IMG/VR virus record: IMGVR_UViG_3300001097_001787 | Span: 1 to 22,875 of that record | DNA: 22,875 nucleotides | Source: a virus | Direction: 5' to 3' (one strand) | Part shown: one piece after another, positions 7,221-14,197 of the stretch | Position numbering within the stretch: the first letter of the stretch is position 1 | How the letters are laid out: every line of letters starts with the position of its first letter | Translations under genes and position numbers: made by a program | Notes under the pieces: model-generated | Databases searched by the model: none | Told to the model about the DNA's origin: nothing | Seen by the model: the letters and a program-made list of their open reading frames with translations, nothing else

Positions 7221-8048
7221 ATGCCTGACCAGGTCACCAATCAATTCATCGGACCCTATGAGCGCGTCGAAGAAGTCTTCATCGACGCCCACGGCAAAGA
7301 CCGCGAGAAATCGGTCAGCGTCGCCACCCAAAACCGCGCGGGGACGCCGTACCGCCAGATCCCGGCCGGCAACGTCCTGGGCAAATACCCCGGCGATGGA
7401 CTTCACTACCCGCTGGCCTTTGACCAGGCACAAGCGGTGGTTTCCAACGCGAACGTGGTGTTGGTCGCGGAGGCTCGTAATTTCCGCGTTGGCGACGTCG
7501 TGGAACTCCCCGCGTCGGTCGCATCGGATGCAACGCGCTTTCGCGCGGTGACAGCACGCAATGTGACCGCGAACACCATCACGCTCGACGGCGCGACGTT
7601 CTCGCTCGCCCAAGGCGATGCGCTCGAGGTCGATCCGAGCCGTGTGTTTGGCGAGGTCGAGACGACTGCGGCCGCGCCCGGGGGCGGGGGGCCGACCGAG
7701 GTCGCGCTACTCGACGGCCACGCAGCTCGGTTCTCGATCGGAAATGTGGTCGATATCGGCGATAATGAGGCGCTTCCGATCACCGCCATTGATGAGGCGG
7801 GCGACACTATCACGGTCACCGGTGACATCGCCGTCACCGACGGAGATCGCGTCGTCAGCGCGAAAAACGGTGTCTACAAGCTCCCGGTTAAAACCGTCAA
7901 CACTTCGGAGGCGGATTATATCCCGCAGAACGTCTTGATGCGTTGCCGTGATCACGGCGAGGTGCGCGAGTCGAACCTTCGCGGGCTGACCCCGGACGCC
8001 AAGGCGTCGCTCAAGCCGCTTATCACCTTCAATCAGCGCTGGAGCTAA
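7221..8048 (+). CDS. Head protein with duplicated beta domain, probable capsid decoration protein
   Basis: The ATG at 7221 follows GGAG (7210-7213) by seven bases. The 275-residue protein sits between scaffold and major capsid, where decoration or stabilising proteins are encoded. Residues about 72-137 and 159-213 are two diverged copies of one beta-rich unit: FRVGDVVELP...ANTITLDG...LAQGDALEV against FSIGNVVDIG...GDTITVTG...VTDGDRVVS, joined by a Gly-rich linker (AAAPGGGGPTE). The G.VV and .TIT..G pattern suggests a small beta barrel. The N-terminus and the last 50 residues (PVKTVNTSEADYIPQNVLM and onward) lie outside the repeat. The role as capsid decoration is inferred from position and fold type; it could also be another abundant head protein. 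Confidence 0.72.
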   Translation: MPDQVTNQFIGPYERVEEVFIDAHGKDREKSVSVATQNRAGTPYRQIPAGNVLGKYPGDGLHYPLAFDQAQAVVSNANVVLVAEARNFRVGDVVELPASVASDATRFRAVTARNVTANTITLDGATFSLAQGDALEVDPSRVFGEVETTAAAPGGGGPTEVALLDGHAARFSIGNVVDIGDNEALPITAIDEAGDTITVTGDIAVTDGDRVVSAKNGVYKLPVKTVNTSEADYIPQNVLMRCRDHGEVRESNLRGLTPDAKASLKPLITFNQRWS

Positions 8049-8064
8049 GCGCAACGTATCCCGT

Positions 8065-8092
8065 TGGAGCGTCCACAATTGTGGACGCTCCA
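8065..8092. promoter_or_regulatory. Perfect 28-base palindrome upstream of the major capsid gene
   Basis: TGGAGCGTCCACAA at 8065-8078 is followed at once by its exact reverse complement (8079-8092), with no spacer. As RNA it would form a 12-base-pair stem capped by an AATT tetraloop. No T-run follows (GAAATTGC), so it is not a standard terminator. It could stabilise the mRNA end of the decoration gene, protect capsid mRNA, attenuate transcription, or be a dimeric protein site. Confidence 0.8.
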
Positions 8093-8129
8093 GAAATTGC
8101 CGCATCACCCACACGACAGGAAAGAGATT

Positions 8130-9158
8130 ATGGAACCCGATTTGAAATACTTTTTGACCCCTGAGGAGATCACGCCCGACTATCTGGCAGGCGTGGTCGA
8201 TGAGACCGTGCCTCGCCAGCGCGAGATCCTCGATTTGATCTCGCTTGAGACCCACGACACCGACGTCATCGAGATGCGCGTGTACGTGCAGCAGCGCGCC
8301 CGCCAGGCTGATATCGTCGGCTTCGGGGATCGATATATCCGCGTCAAAGGCATGAAGCTCGAAGAGATGCGCATCGCGCCGTTTCACATCAAAGATGCGC
8401 GAGATTTCGGCGTTGACGATGTCGAATTGGAACTCGATGGCGACGGGAAGCCGTTGCTGAGCGAGGCGGGCGTGGCGGATGCGGTGCGGTTCCTGGAGAA
8501 TATGCGCCAGAATTTGCAGGTCAATGCGGTGCTCACGATGCTCAACGAGCGAAAATTCACCTACGACAACGGCGACGTGCGCCTGACAATCCCGTTTGAC
8601 GAGCAGGTTATCAACGCGACCGACCCGACCCTGGCGTTCGACGCGGGCGCGGTCAATCCGTACTACGAAACGGATATGCTCAAGGAGAATTTCTATCAGC
8701 AGACTGGCCAGGCGCCCGACCTGGTCCTTTTGTCGGGGCCGACCTCGGCAAATATCAAGACGCTCGATAAGATCGGGGCGACCTTGCAACAGAAGTCCAC
8801 CGGAGACCCGGAGAAGGCCGCCGCGAGTTTTGAGGAGTGGTTCTTTAACGGGCTCACATTCCGGGTGCTCCACGCCAAATACCCGACCCAAAGCGGTCTG
8901 AAAGGCCCGATCGATGAGGGATTCGGTATCGTCACGGTTAAGCAGATGGATGAAGACGGCAAAAGCCCGTTCAAGATCCATCGTGCGGCCAACAAGCTCA
9001 ACGGGCGAGATGCGACGGGTCCAAGCTACAAGATGATCGTCGACAGCGTGGAAACTCCGCAGGCCGCCGTCGCCATGTATGACAACATGATGCCGGGGCT
9101 GGGGAAGCGCAAAATCGCCCAACGATTCAAATTCTACACGCCGACATTTAGCCCATGA
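8130..9158 (+). CDS. Major capsid protein, lambda gpE-like family
   Basis: The start at 8130 follows AGGA (8118-8121); the longer frame from 8064 would run through the palindrome. The product has 342 residues, essentially the size of lambda gpE (341). It begins like this family (DLKYFLTPEEITPDYLAG), continues with a region rich in VDETVPRQREILDLIS and a long helix with VADAVRFLENMRQNLQ, and has the late FNGLTFRVLHAKY segment and a hydrophobic C-terminus (RKIAQRFKFYTPTFSP). It should adopt the HK97 fold and form the icosahedral shell. The next gene's start overlaps its stop as ATGA. A long minus-strand open frame covers this gene and the decoration gene and is only a codon-bias shadow. Confidence 0.87.
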   Translation: MEPDLKYFLTPEEITPDYLAGVVDETVPRQREILDLISLETHDTDVIEMRVYVQQRARQADIVGFGDRYIRVKGMKLEEMRIAPFHIKDARDFGVDDVELELDGDGKPLLSEAGVADAVRFLENMRQNLQVNAVLTMLNERKFTYDNGDVRLTIPFDEQVINATDPTLAFDAGAVNPYYETDMLKENFYQQTGQAPDLVLLSGPTSANIKTLDKIGATLQQKSTGDPEKAAASFEEWFFNGLTFRVLHAKYPTQSGLKGPIDEGFGIVTVKQMDEDGKSPFKIHRAANKLNGRDATGPSYKMIVDSVETPQAAVAMYDNMMPGLGKRKIAQRFKFYTPTFSP

Positions 9159-9610
9159 AAACACTTCACGACATGGAAATGGGGGAGAAGCGCGAGTTGG
9201 GCTACGACCTTGAAGCGGTCGTGGCCCGTGAGATTCGCGGGCGCTCCCACCAGGAGATCGACGAAGCGATTCGCATGGCCGTTGAGGAGGGCGGGGCGCA
9301 GTCCCAGGCTGTTCTCGACGGTCTGGGCGTCACGCTCGAGGAGCCTGGCGAGCCCGAAGATACCCCGCAAGAAGATGAACCGTCTGAAGCCGCGCCCGCG
9401 AAAGAGCGGGTTGCGATTCAGGTGCTTTGCGACCCTATCGGGGTCGATATCTTCCGCCGGGATATCATCATTCACCCCAAAGACGGCATTGCCCGGCGTT
9501 ATCCGCACACGCGGTTGACGCTCGCCGAGGCCCACGCCCTCATCGAAGAGGGTCGCGGGCGACTTAACCCCAGGGCGTCTAAGACGCCCGAGAAACGGAC
9601 ATGTGACTAA
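9155..9610 (+). CDS. Hypothetical acidic head-associated protein (position of lambda gpFI)
   Basis: This 151-residue protein begins in an ATGA overlap with the capsid gene, so it is coupled to capsid translation. It has two parts. A helical acidic N-terminus (1-60, with EAVVAREIRGRSHQEIDEAIRM) leads through a Glu/Pro linker (61-82) to a compact C-terminal unit (about 85-135) with RVAIQVLCDPIGVDIFRRD and LTLAEAHALIEEG. I recognise no family. Lambda encodes gpFI, a two-part factor that helps terminase dock on procapsids, directly after gpE. The analogy here is position and an acidic linker only. Confidence 0.72.
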   Translation: MKTLHDMEMGEKRELGYDLEAVVAREIRGRSHQEIDEAIRMAVEEGGAQSQAVLDGLGVTLEEPGEPEDTPQEDEPSEAAPAKERVAIQVLCDPIGVDIFRRDIIIHPKDGIARRYPHTRLTLAEAHALIEEGRGRLNPRASKTPEKRTCD

Positions 9611-9870
9611 TGGCTAGAGAACCCCGTCATACGGTCCAGCAGTGCGAAGACCGACTCGACGAGATCGACGAGAAGATCCGCTATTACGAGGATGTTCCCC
9701 AGGTCGCCAAAGACGGCCCGGTCTCCATGAACTTCTTGTCTCGCATTGGCCAGCTCCAGGATGAGCGCGCCAAGTGGGAGCAATACCTGGCCGATGCCTA
9801 TGCATTTGAGGAGGCGGGAGGCGGGACGCCTCAAAGTCGACTTCAGGGGCCAAAGTTCACCCTGACATAA
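9610..9870 (+). CDS. Small head-tail joining protein, gpW-like (tentative)
   Basis: The start overlaps the previous stop as TAATG. The 86 residues are two helices around a short beta turn: TVQQCEDRLDEIDEKIRYYE, then VAKDGPVSMNFLSRIGQLQDERAKW, then a tail. Lambda gpW (68 residues) has this helix, beta hairpin, helix layout, binds under the portal and stops DNA leaking. The match is to general layout and gene order, not to a strong motif. The C-terminal 20 residues (GGGTPQSRLQGPKFTLT) are an extension, possibly contacting the next connector. Confidence 0.68.
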   Translation: MAREPRHTVQQCEDRLDEIDEKIRYYEDVPQVAKDGPVSMNFLSRIGQLQDERAKWEQYLADAYAFEEAGGGTPQSRLQGPKFTLT

Positions 9871-9892
9871 CCCCAAAAAGACGTGGTCTCTT

Positions 9893-10282
9893 ATGACTCC
9901 TCTTATCCTTGAAAAAATGTACGAGACGATGAAGCGCTCGGGGGCATTGTTTTTGCCAAGCACCCCCAATATGCGCCGGATCAGGCTTATTGGAGGCGCC
10001 GAGAACCGTGTCGGCGAGATGGAAGGCGCCGTGGAAGAAACGCTCGATTTCAAAGCGGTAATTTGGACGGCACGGGCCAATTCGCGAGAGCGCGGCGGCG
10101 CGGTGGATGAGGCCGCCGATATGGAACTTCACTACCAGGACGATTCTCTTCTAAAAGTCGGCGATCTCGTTGAGCGCATCGCGGACGGCACCCGGTTCAG
10201 GGTGGGCGGGGTGACCGACCTTGGCGGCCCGTCTCACCCGCTGGGTTTTGTGGCACGCATTAACGAGGTGGACACACGATGA
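9893..10282 (+). CDS. Probable head-tail connector (lambda FII-like / head closure)
   Basis: The 129-residue product follows the gpW-like gene after 22 bases. A second in-frame ATG lies at 9917; neither start has a clear ribosome site, so the N-terminus is uncertain by eight residues. The C-terminal half (about 75-129) is beta-rich, with MELHYQDDSLLKVGDLVERI and TRFRVGGVTDLG, a pattern common in phage head-tail adaptors, where a small barrel attaches head to tail. The end overlaps the next start as ATGA. Lambda FII is 117 residues and lies in the same place. Assignment rests on fold type and order. Confidence 0.7.
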   Translation: MTPLILEKMYETMKRSGALFLPSTPNMRRIRLIGGAENRVGEMEGAVEETLDFKAVIWTARANSRERGGAVDEAADMELHYQDDSLLKVGDLVERIADGTRFRVGGVTDLGGPSHPLGFVARINEVDTR

Positions 10283-10821
10283 GCACCAAACACGTCACAA
10301 TGGAGCAGCTATCGGCCGTTTTGAGGGTCGATTTCGAGGAGATGGTCGAGGCGAGCGAAGGCGCACTTTTTCGCGCCGCGCTCAAAGGCGTTCGTCCCGT
10401 CGTCGAAGATACCCCGACCGACCGCGGCCAGGCGAAGGCCGGGTGGGATGTGCGCCGGGTTAAGGGCGGCGCGGATCTCTATAATGACGTCCCCTATATC
10501 GGGGTGTTGGAGTCGGGAAGTCGCCCGCATCGCCCGCCGATGATGCCCATTATAGAGTGGGTCGTCCGGAAATTCGGCCTTAACCTCGAGCTTATAGATG
10601 CCGGGGGGAGCGACGAAGACGGAAAAAAGGCCATGAAGCGCGCCAAGAAATCCTTTGAGAGCATCAAAGATGTGCCGTGGCGCACCTACCGCTTTGCACT
10701 CGCCATCGTCGAGAAGATCGAGCGGGAGGGAAGCGAGCCGCATTATATGGTCAAGAATAACCTCGATAAGCTCGAAGCCATCGCCAAGAGCGAGGTCGAG
10801 AAAGCCCTGGGCAGCCTGTGA
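10279..10821 (+). CDS. HK97 gp10-like neck / tail completion protein
   Basis: The 180-residue protein shows the typical centre of the HK97 gp10 family: TPTDRGQAKAGWDVRR, then a beta strand and YNDVPYIGVLESGSRPHRPP (about residues 44-86). These proteins sit at the head-proximal end of the tail and help complete or join it. The C-terminal half holds long charged helices (DEDGKKAMKRAKKSFES, then a second one). It starts in an ATGA overlap and ends in a GTGA overlap with the next gene, so the three connector genes are translated as a unit. Confidence 0.83.
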   Translation: MSTKHVTMEQLSAVLRVDFEEMVEASEGALFRAALKGVRPVVEDTPTDRGQAKAGWDVRRVKGGADLYNDVPYIGVLESGSRPHRPPMMPIIEWVVRKFGLNLELIDAGGSDEDGKKAMKRAKKSFESIKDVPWRTYRFALAIVEKIEREGSEPHYMVKNNLDKLEAIAKSEVEKALGSL

Positions 10822-11363
10822 AGAGCGTGCGCGATGAAATTCGATATCACGTAGCCCTCGCCCTCGAGGGGATTGCGTGGCCGGAGCTCACTAAGATCTA
10901 CAAGGGCTGGGTGGAGAACGAGAAATTCGTCGCACCCTCGGTCACGGTGCTTCTGGGACCTGGGGCAAGAGTCCCCGCTCGGGGTGTCTGGGCACGCGAG
11001 GAGGTCGCGCCCGATACGGTGGCTGTGACGTTTATTCAGTCTAAAATAACCCTCCCCGTCACCCTTGAGATGTACACGCCCAATCGGACGATGCAATCGG
11101 CGTATATGCCGCTTATACGCGCGCTCTTTTATCCGCCGGCATTGCCCGGATCGACAAACGAGCCGCCAGCGCCCGGGCTGGAACTCACCCTGGACGAACA
11201 TTTCGGGGCCTTCGCCCGGGTCGTTCTTTTGGACGATGAAGCGCCCGAAGAAACCGAAGGCGGCATTTTTCGCGCCCGGTTTGAGCTTGAATGCATGACC
11301 CATGAGATGACGCGCACTGAATACCTGAAATCAACCTTTAGCCACGACCTCACTACGGAGTGA
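10818..11363 (+). CDS. Probable tail terminator / neck protein
   Basis: The start is GTG at 10818, within GTGA overlapping the previous stop. The 181 residues begin with a helix (KSVRDEIRYHVALALEGI), continue with strands (FVAPSVTVLLGPGARVP, VAVTFIQSKITLPVTLEMYT), and end with a strand-rich part (FRARFELECMTHEM). A helix followed by a mixed sheet just before the sheath gene matches the usual place and outline of tail terminator proteins (lambda gpU-like), which cap the tube and fix tail length. No diagnostic motif is visible; it could be another neck protein. Confidence 0.68.
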   Translation: MKSVRDEIRYHVALALEGIAWPELTKIYKGWVENEKFVAPSVTVLLGPGARVPARGVWAREEVAPDTVAVTFIQSKITLPVTLEMYTPNRTMQSAYMPLIRALFYPPALPGSTNEPPAPGLELTLDEHFGAFARVVLLDDEAPEETEGGIFRARFELECMTHEMTRTEYLKSTFSHDLTTE

Positions 11364-11369
11364 TCAAAG

Positions 11370-12776
11370 ATGGCCACTTATTATTCGAAAAACCCGACTG
11401 ATTGGTACGCCCTCGAGGGCATTTATATCGCCGAGATGCAGCAACCCGGCGGGGCGAGCATCCGCTCCAATGGCGGGCTCGCCAAAATCGTCGGAGAATT
11501 CCCCTGGGGGCCGGTAAACGAGTTGGTGAAAGTCGGCTCTTCGGCGCAGTTTAAGGACGGGCTTATCGGCGAGACACAGTCCCTTCAAGAATACGCAGGA
11601 TTCCGGGCCATCACCGGCAAGGCGTGGGGCGGGCTTCATATCGTGCGCGTCGGTGTCGCCGGGCAAGCCAAGGCGAGTGTGACTCTGGCGGAAGCCGCCT
11701 TGAAGGACGCTTATAAGCTGGACGCGAAATATGTCGGCGCGGCGGGGAATGAGATCGCATACTCCCACACCGATAATAACGACAATACCTTCGATTTGAC
11801 CCTGAGCTGGGGCAACGCGTCCAAGGCATACCGCGGGCTTAGCCTGTCGGCCGCAAGCTTGGAGACCGTCGATAACCCGTGGGTTGATATCACGCTGATC
11901 GATGATACCGCCGACGTCCCCGCAGATAGCACGGGGTTTCTGGAGAACGGCGCAAATGGCACGCCCGGCGACGCCGATTATTCCGACGCGCTCGACGCCC
12001 TTCTGGTGGACGCCTCCGGTGGTGTCGTTTTTGCCGCCGAATATACCAGTCCCGCCTGGCTCGCGGCGCTTCAAACCCATGTGGCCGAAAAGCGCGCCCA
12101 GGGCGTGGCGCAGGCCGCCGCCGGGGACGTCGCGGCCAATATCAGCGCGGCTGAGGGGATCAGCGACGACCGCATGATCTTCGGCGTGCATCGGGTGAAG
12201 CAATTCATCGCGTCCACGCTTGTCGAGGTGGACCTTGCGCCCTTTATCGCCTCGGTCCTGGTCAATTCAAGCCCGCATATCTCGCCGGCGGCCAACCGAA
12301 ACAGCGAGTGGCTAAAGCCCATCCGCGCCTTCGCAGACGGTGTGGGTTTGACGCGCTCGACCTACATCAAAATCAAGCAGGCTGGCGCTATGGCGCTTGA
12401 GCAGCAGGATGGAAGCTGGACGATTGTCAGCGGCATCACGAGCGACACCACGCCGGGGAAAGAGCAGGTGAATACCCGGCGCATGAAAGACCTAATCGCC
12501 CAGAATTCAGCGCGCTCGCTCGCCCCGTTCCAATCCGAGCCGCCCTACCCCTCAAACGTCAATGGGGCCAAGGCTGTGCTGGTGAAGATGCTCGGCCTTC
12601 TGGCCGGAAACCCCTCGAACCCCGACAGCCAATTGATTGAGGATTCCCGGGTTGACATCGTCGAATTGACGCCCAATTCGGTGCAATTCAAGCTCACCGC
12701 AAAGCTGTGGGGCGCGATGGATCACATTATCGCAAGTATTTTGGTGGGCGAGAATGTCGAGATTGAAGAAGCTTGA
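11370..12776 (+). CDS. Tail sheath protein
   Basis: GGAG at 11357-11360 lies nine bases before the ATG. This 468-residue protein is the contractile sheath subunit. Its start (WYALEGIYIAEMQQPGG) and next block (KIVGEFPWGPVNELVKV, then SSAQFKDGLIG) follow the sheath N-terminal pattern of 'biological activity strand then G..PWGP'. The middle (about 140-290) is the variable outer domain, and the last 130 residues hold a conserved core with IKQAGAMALEQQDGSW, a TPGKEQVNTRRMKDLIA helix, and the C-terminal strand near DHIIASILVGE (451-461) that interlocks neighbouring subunits. Its presence sets the tail type as contractile. A degenerate copy of the C-terminus lies downstream. Confidence 0.92.
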   Translation: MATYYSKNPTDWYALEGIYIAEMQQPGGASIRSNGGLAKIVGEFPWGPVNELVKVGSSAQFKDGLIGETQSLQEYAGFRAITGKAWGGLHIVRVGVAGQAKASVTLAEAALKDAYKLDAKYVGAAGNEIAYSHTDNNDNTFDLTLSWGNASKAYRGLSLSAASLETVDNPWVDITLIDDTADVPADSTGFLENGANGTPGDADYSDALDALLVDASGGVVFAAEYTSPAWLAALQTHVAEKRAQGVAQAAAGDVAANISAAEGISDDRMIFGVHRVKQFIASTLVEVDLAPFIASVLVNSSPHISPAANRNSEWLKPIRAFADGVGLTRSTYIKIKQAGAMALEQQDGSWTIVSGITSDTTPGKEQVNTRRMKDLIAQNSARSLAPFQSEPPYPSNVNGAKAVLVKMLGLLAGNPSNPDSQLIEDSRVDIVELTPNSVQFKLTAKLWGAMDHIIASILVGENVEIEEA

Positions 12777-12782
12777 TGCTTT

Positions 12783-12857
12783 CCCCGCAATGCGGGGCTG
12801 AACCGGATCATATCATTGCGTCGATTCTGGTCGATGAGTGCTCCCCGCGATGCGGGG
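12783..12857 (+). repeat. Paired palindromes flanking a diverged copy of the sheath C-terminus
   Basis: Two 15-base palindromes, CCCCGCAATGCGGGG (12783-12797) and CCCCGCGATGCGGGG (12843-12857), lie exactly 60 bases apart in the sheath-tube gap. Each can form a six-pair GC stem; neither has a T-tail. Between them, bases 12807-12839 encode DHIIASILVDE, against DHIIASILVGE in the sheath (12720-12752), mostly with different synonymous codons (Ser AGT against TCG, Leu TTG against CTG). A short frame from 12773 spans this region but lacks a ribosome site and runs into the tube gene in another frame, so I treat it as a remnant rather than a gene. Confidence 0.75.
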
Positions 12858-12885
12858 CGAATCCATTAAACAATAGGGAAAAACA

Positions 12886-13311
12886 ATGCCTGCTAAAGGA
12901 CAAGATTACCAATTTTTGCTGCTCGACGGCTCCGGGGAGATCGTCCGCACGATTTCCCCCAATGACATGACCTTTAACCTGGTCGAAAACCGCGAGCGCA
13001 TCGAGCGCACCGGCACGCGCCACTCGCCCCTCGACCAGACCATTACCGGTTGGGATGGGAAGGCCAGCTTTGATGAGGAGGACTTCGTACTTGATGACCT
13101 CATACAGGGTATTCAAGACGGCTACTTCAATGGCCAGAAGATCGAAGATATGGAGATTCTTCACACCAAATATATCCCGGAATTGGGCGCCACGCGCACC
13201 TATCGCTACCCGGGCGTGAAGATCGGATACAACGAGAACGCCGGCGGTCAAAAGGACAAGGTATCCAAAGAGATCGACTGGCAGAGTGGCCCTCGAGAGA
13301 TCCTCGCCTAA
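12886..13311 (+). CDS. Tail tube protein
   Basis: The ATG at 12886 follows AGGG (12875-12878) by seven bases in an A-rich leader. The 141-residue protein lies directly after the sheath, where the tube is encoded. It is beta-rich, with an N-terminal strand YQFLLLDGSGEIVRTIS, a loop with ERTGTRHSPLDQT, a helix DEEDFVLDDLIQGIQDG, and final strands (TYRYPGVKIGYNE, SKEIDWQSGPREIL). Tube proteins stack as hexameric rings to make the inner DNA conduit. Size fits contractile-tail tube proteins, and order and fold type carry the call. Confidence 0.83.
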   Translation: MPAKGQDYQFLLLDGSGEIVRTISPNDMTFNLVENRERIERTGTRHSPLDQTITGWDGKASFDEEDFVLDDLIQGIQDGYFNGQKIEDMEILHTKYIPELGATRTYRYPGVKIGYNENAGGQKDKVSKEIDWQSGPREILA

Positions 13312-13322
13312 TCCTCGCCTAA
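13301..13322 (+). repeat. 11-base tandem duplication at the tube stop codon
   Basis: TCCTCGCCTAA occurs at 13301-13311 and again at 13312-13322. The first copy contains the tube protein's last codons and its TAA; the second lies after the stop and is untranslated. It is most simply a replication-slippage duplication that left the protein end unchanged. Confidence 0.9.
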
Positions 13323-13363
13323 TCCGGCGCAACCCTCATTCATTCACTTTTAGGAATATTATT

Positions 13364-14197
13364 ATGAGCAGAAACCCGAAACGAGACTGGAGCGCCACGC
13401 TCCCCGGAGGCATTCCCATCGAGGGAATCTTGCCCGATTCACTGATCGCGCGTCGCGCGCTGGAACTTGTCACCGGGCATAATTCGATGCCGGTGGAGGC
13501 CGTGGTTCAAAAGGCGATGGCCAATCAACTTCGGCTGTGCATCCAGAAGATCGGCGGACGCGAGGTAAGCTGGTCGAAGCTGCGCGGAAAGCTTCTGGAT
13601 CACTTCCTGGACCCGAAGCAGCAGCATTTAATCCGGCGCATGTTCCAGCAGCTCACCGACCCCAGCGAGGCGGAGGTGAAGTTTATGCACGACTCACTCG
13701 CCATTGAAAACGACGACGGCGAGTGGGCCTGGAGCGGGAAAATGCTGTGCGGCGAGGCGCTTGATGCGTGGATTGATGCCAACGAGAAAAGGGCCGAAGC
13801 CGAGGCGCTCCTGGAGATGGACCCCGACGATGAAGACGGCGCGCTTCGCCGTTTTGAAGAGGCCGTGGCGGCGCTCGATGGGGCCAACGAGAAAGCCATC
13901 ACGGTGCACGGGACCATCCCCAATACGAACGTGATTCAGCGCGCGATTGAGCAAATCCCGGCGGAGGCGAGAAAGAAGCCCGCGCTTAGCCGCAAGGAGT
14001 CTTCGGAGAATCTGGTTCGCCTGTGCATCACTGAGATCGCGGGGACGGCCGTCGGGTTTAGCGAGCTTAAGGGGACTGGGATCGACACGTGGCTTCACCC
14101 CAAAGAGCAGACGCTCATCGCCCACGCGCTTATGGAACTCGGCACGCCCCAAGCCGAAGAAGAGGCCGATTTTTTGGCGACAATCACGCAGGGCTAG
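13364..14197 (+). CDS. Tail assembly chaperone (G-type), internally duplicated
   Basis: The start at 13364 follows TAGGA (13351-13355); a longer frame from 13286 would overlap the tube gene. Position between tube and tape measure, and a -1 frame partner, identify a tail assembly chaperone, which coats the tape measure and recruits tube subunits. The 277-residue product contains two aligned halves: residues 54-113 (NQLRLCIQKIGGREVSWSKL and onward) and 216-275 (NLVRLCITEIAGTAVGFSEL and onward) align without gaps at an offset of 162, sharing for example F/WL.PK at 81-85 and 243-247. Between them lies an acidic helical linker (about 135-180). The slippery heptamer is near the end of the second copy. 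It is about twice the usual size for such proteins because of the duplication. Confidence 0.85.
   Translation: MSRNPKRDWSATLPGGIPIEGILPDSLIARRALELVTGHNSMPVEAVVQKAMANQLRLCIQKIGGREVSWSKLRGKLLDHFLDPKQQHLIRRMFQQLTDPSEAEVKFMHDSLAIENDDGEWAWSGKMLCGEALDAWIDANEKRAEAEALLEMDPDDEDGALRRFEEAVAALDGANEKAITVHGTIPNTNVIQRAIEQIPAEARKKPALSRKESSENLVRLCITEIAGTAVGFSELKGTGIDTWLHPKEQTLIAHALMELGTPQAEEEADFLATITQG
14170..14176 (+). other. Programmed -1 ribosomal frameshift slippery site (T TTT TTG)
   Basis: In the chaperone frame the codons read GAT TTT TTG GCG, placing a canonical X XXY YYZ heptamer, T TTT TTG, over 14170-14176. A -1 slip re-pairs both tRNAs on TTT TTT and continues GGC GAC AAT into a frame open to 14472. 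The chaperone's own stop is only 19 bases downstream (TAG 14195-14197). This is the standard arrangement for making a long and a short tail chaperone. I have not computed downstream RNA structure. Confidence 0.82.

Noticed and set aside
7707-9164. 485-residue minus-strand open frame antisense to decoration and capsid genes
   Set aside because: It mirrors two well supported genes; high third-position G/C keeps the antisense frame open. It has no family pattern and no plausible ribosome site.
12773-12970. 65-residue open frame between sheath and tube
   Set aside because: No ribosome site, runs into the tube gene out of frame, and its recognisable part is only the copied sheath end; kept as a remnant, not a gene.
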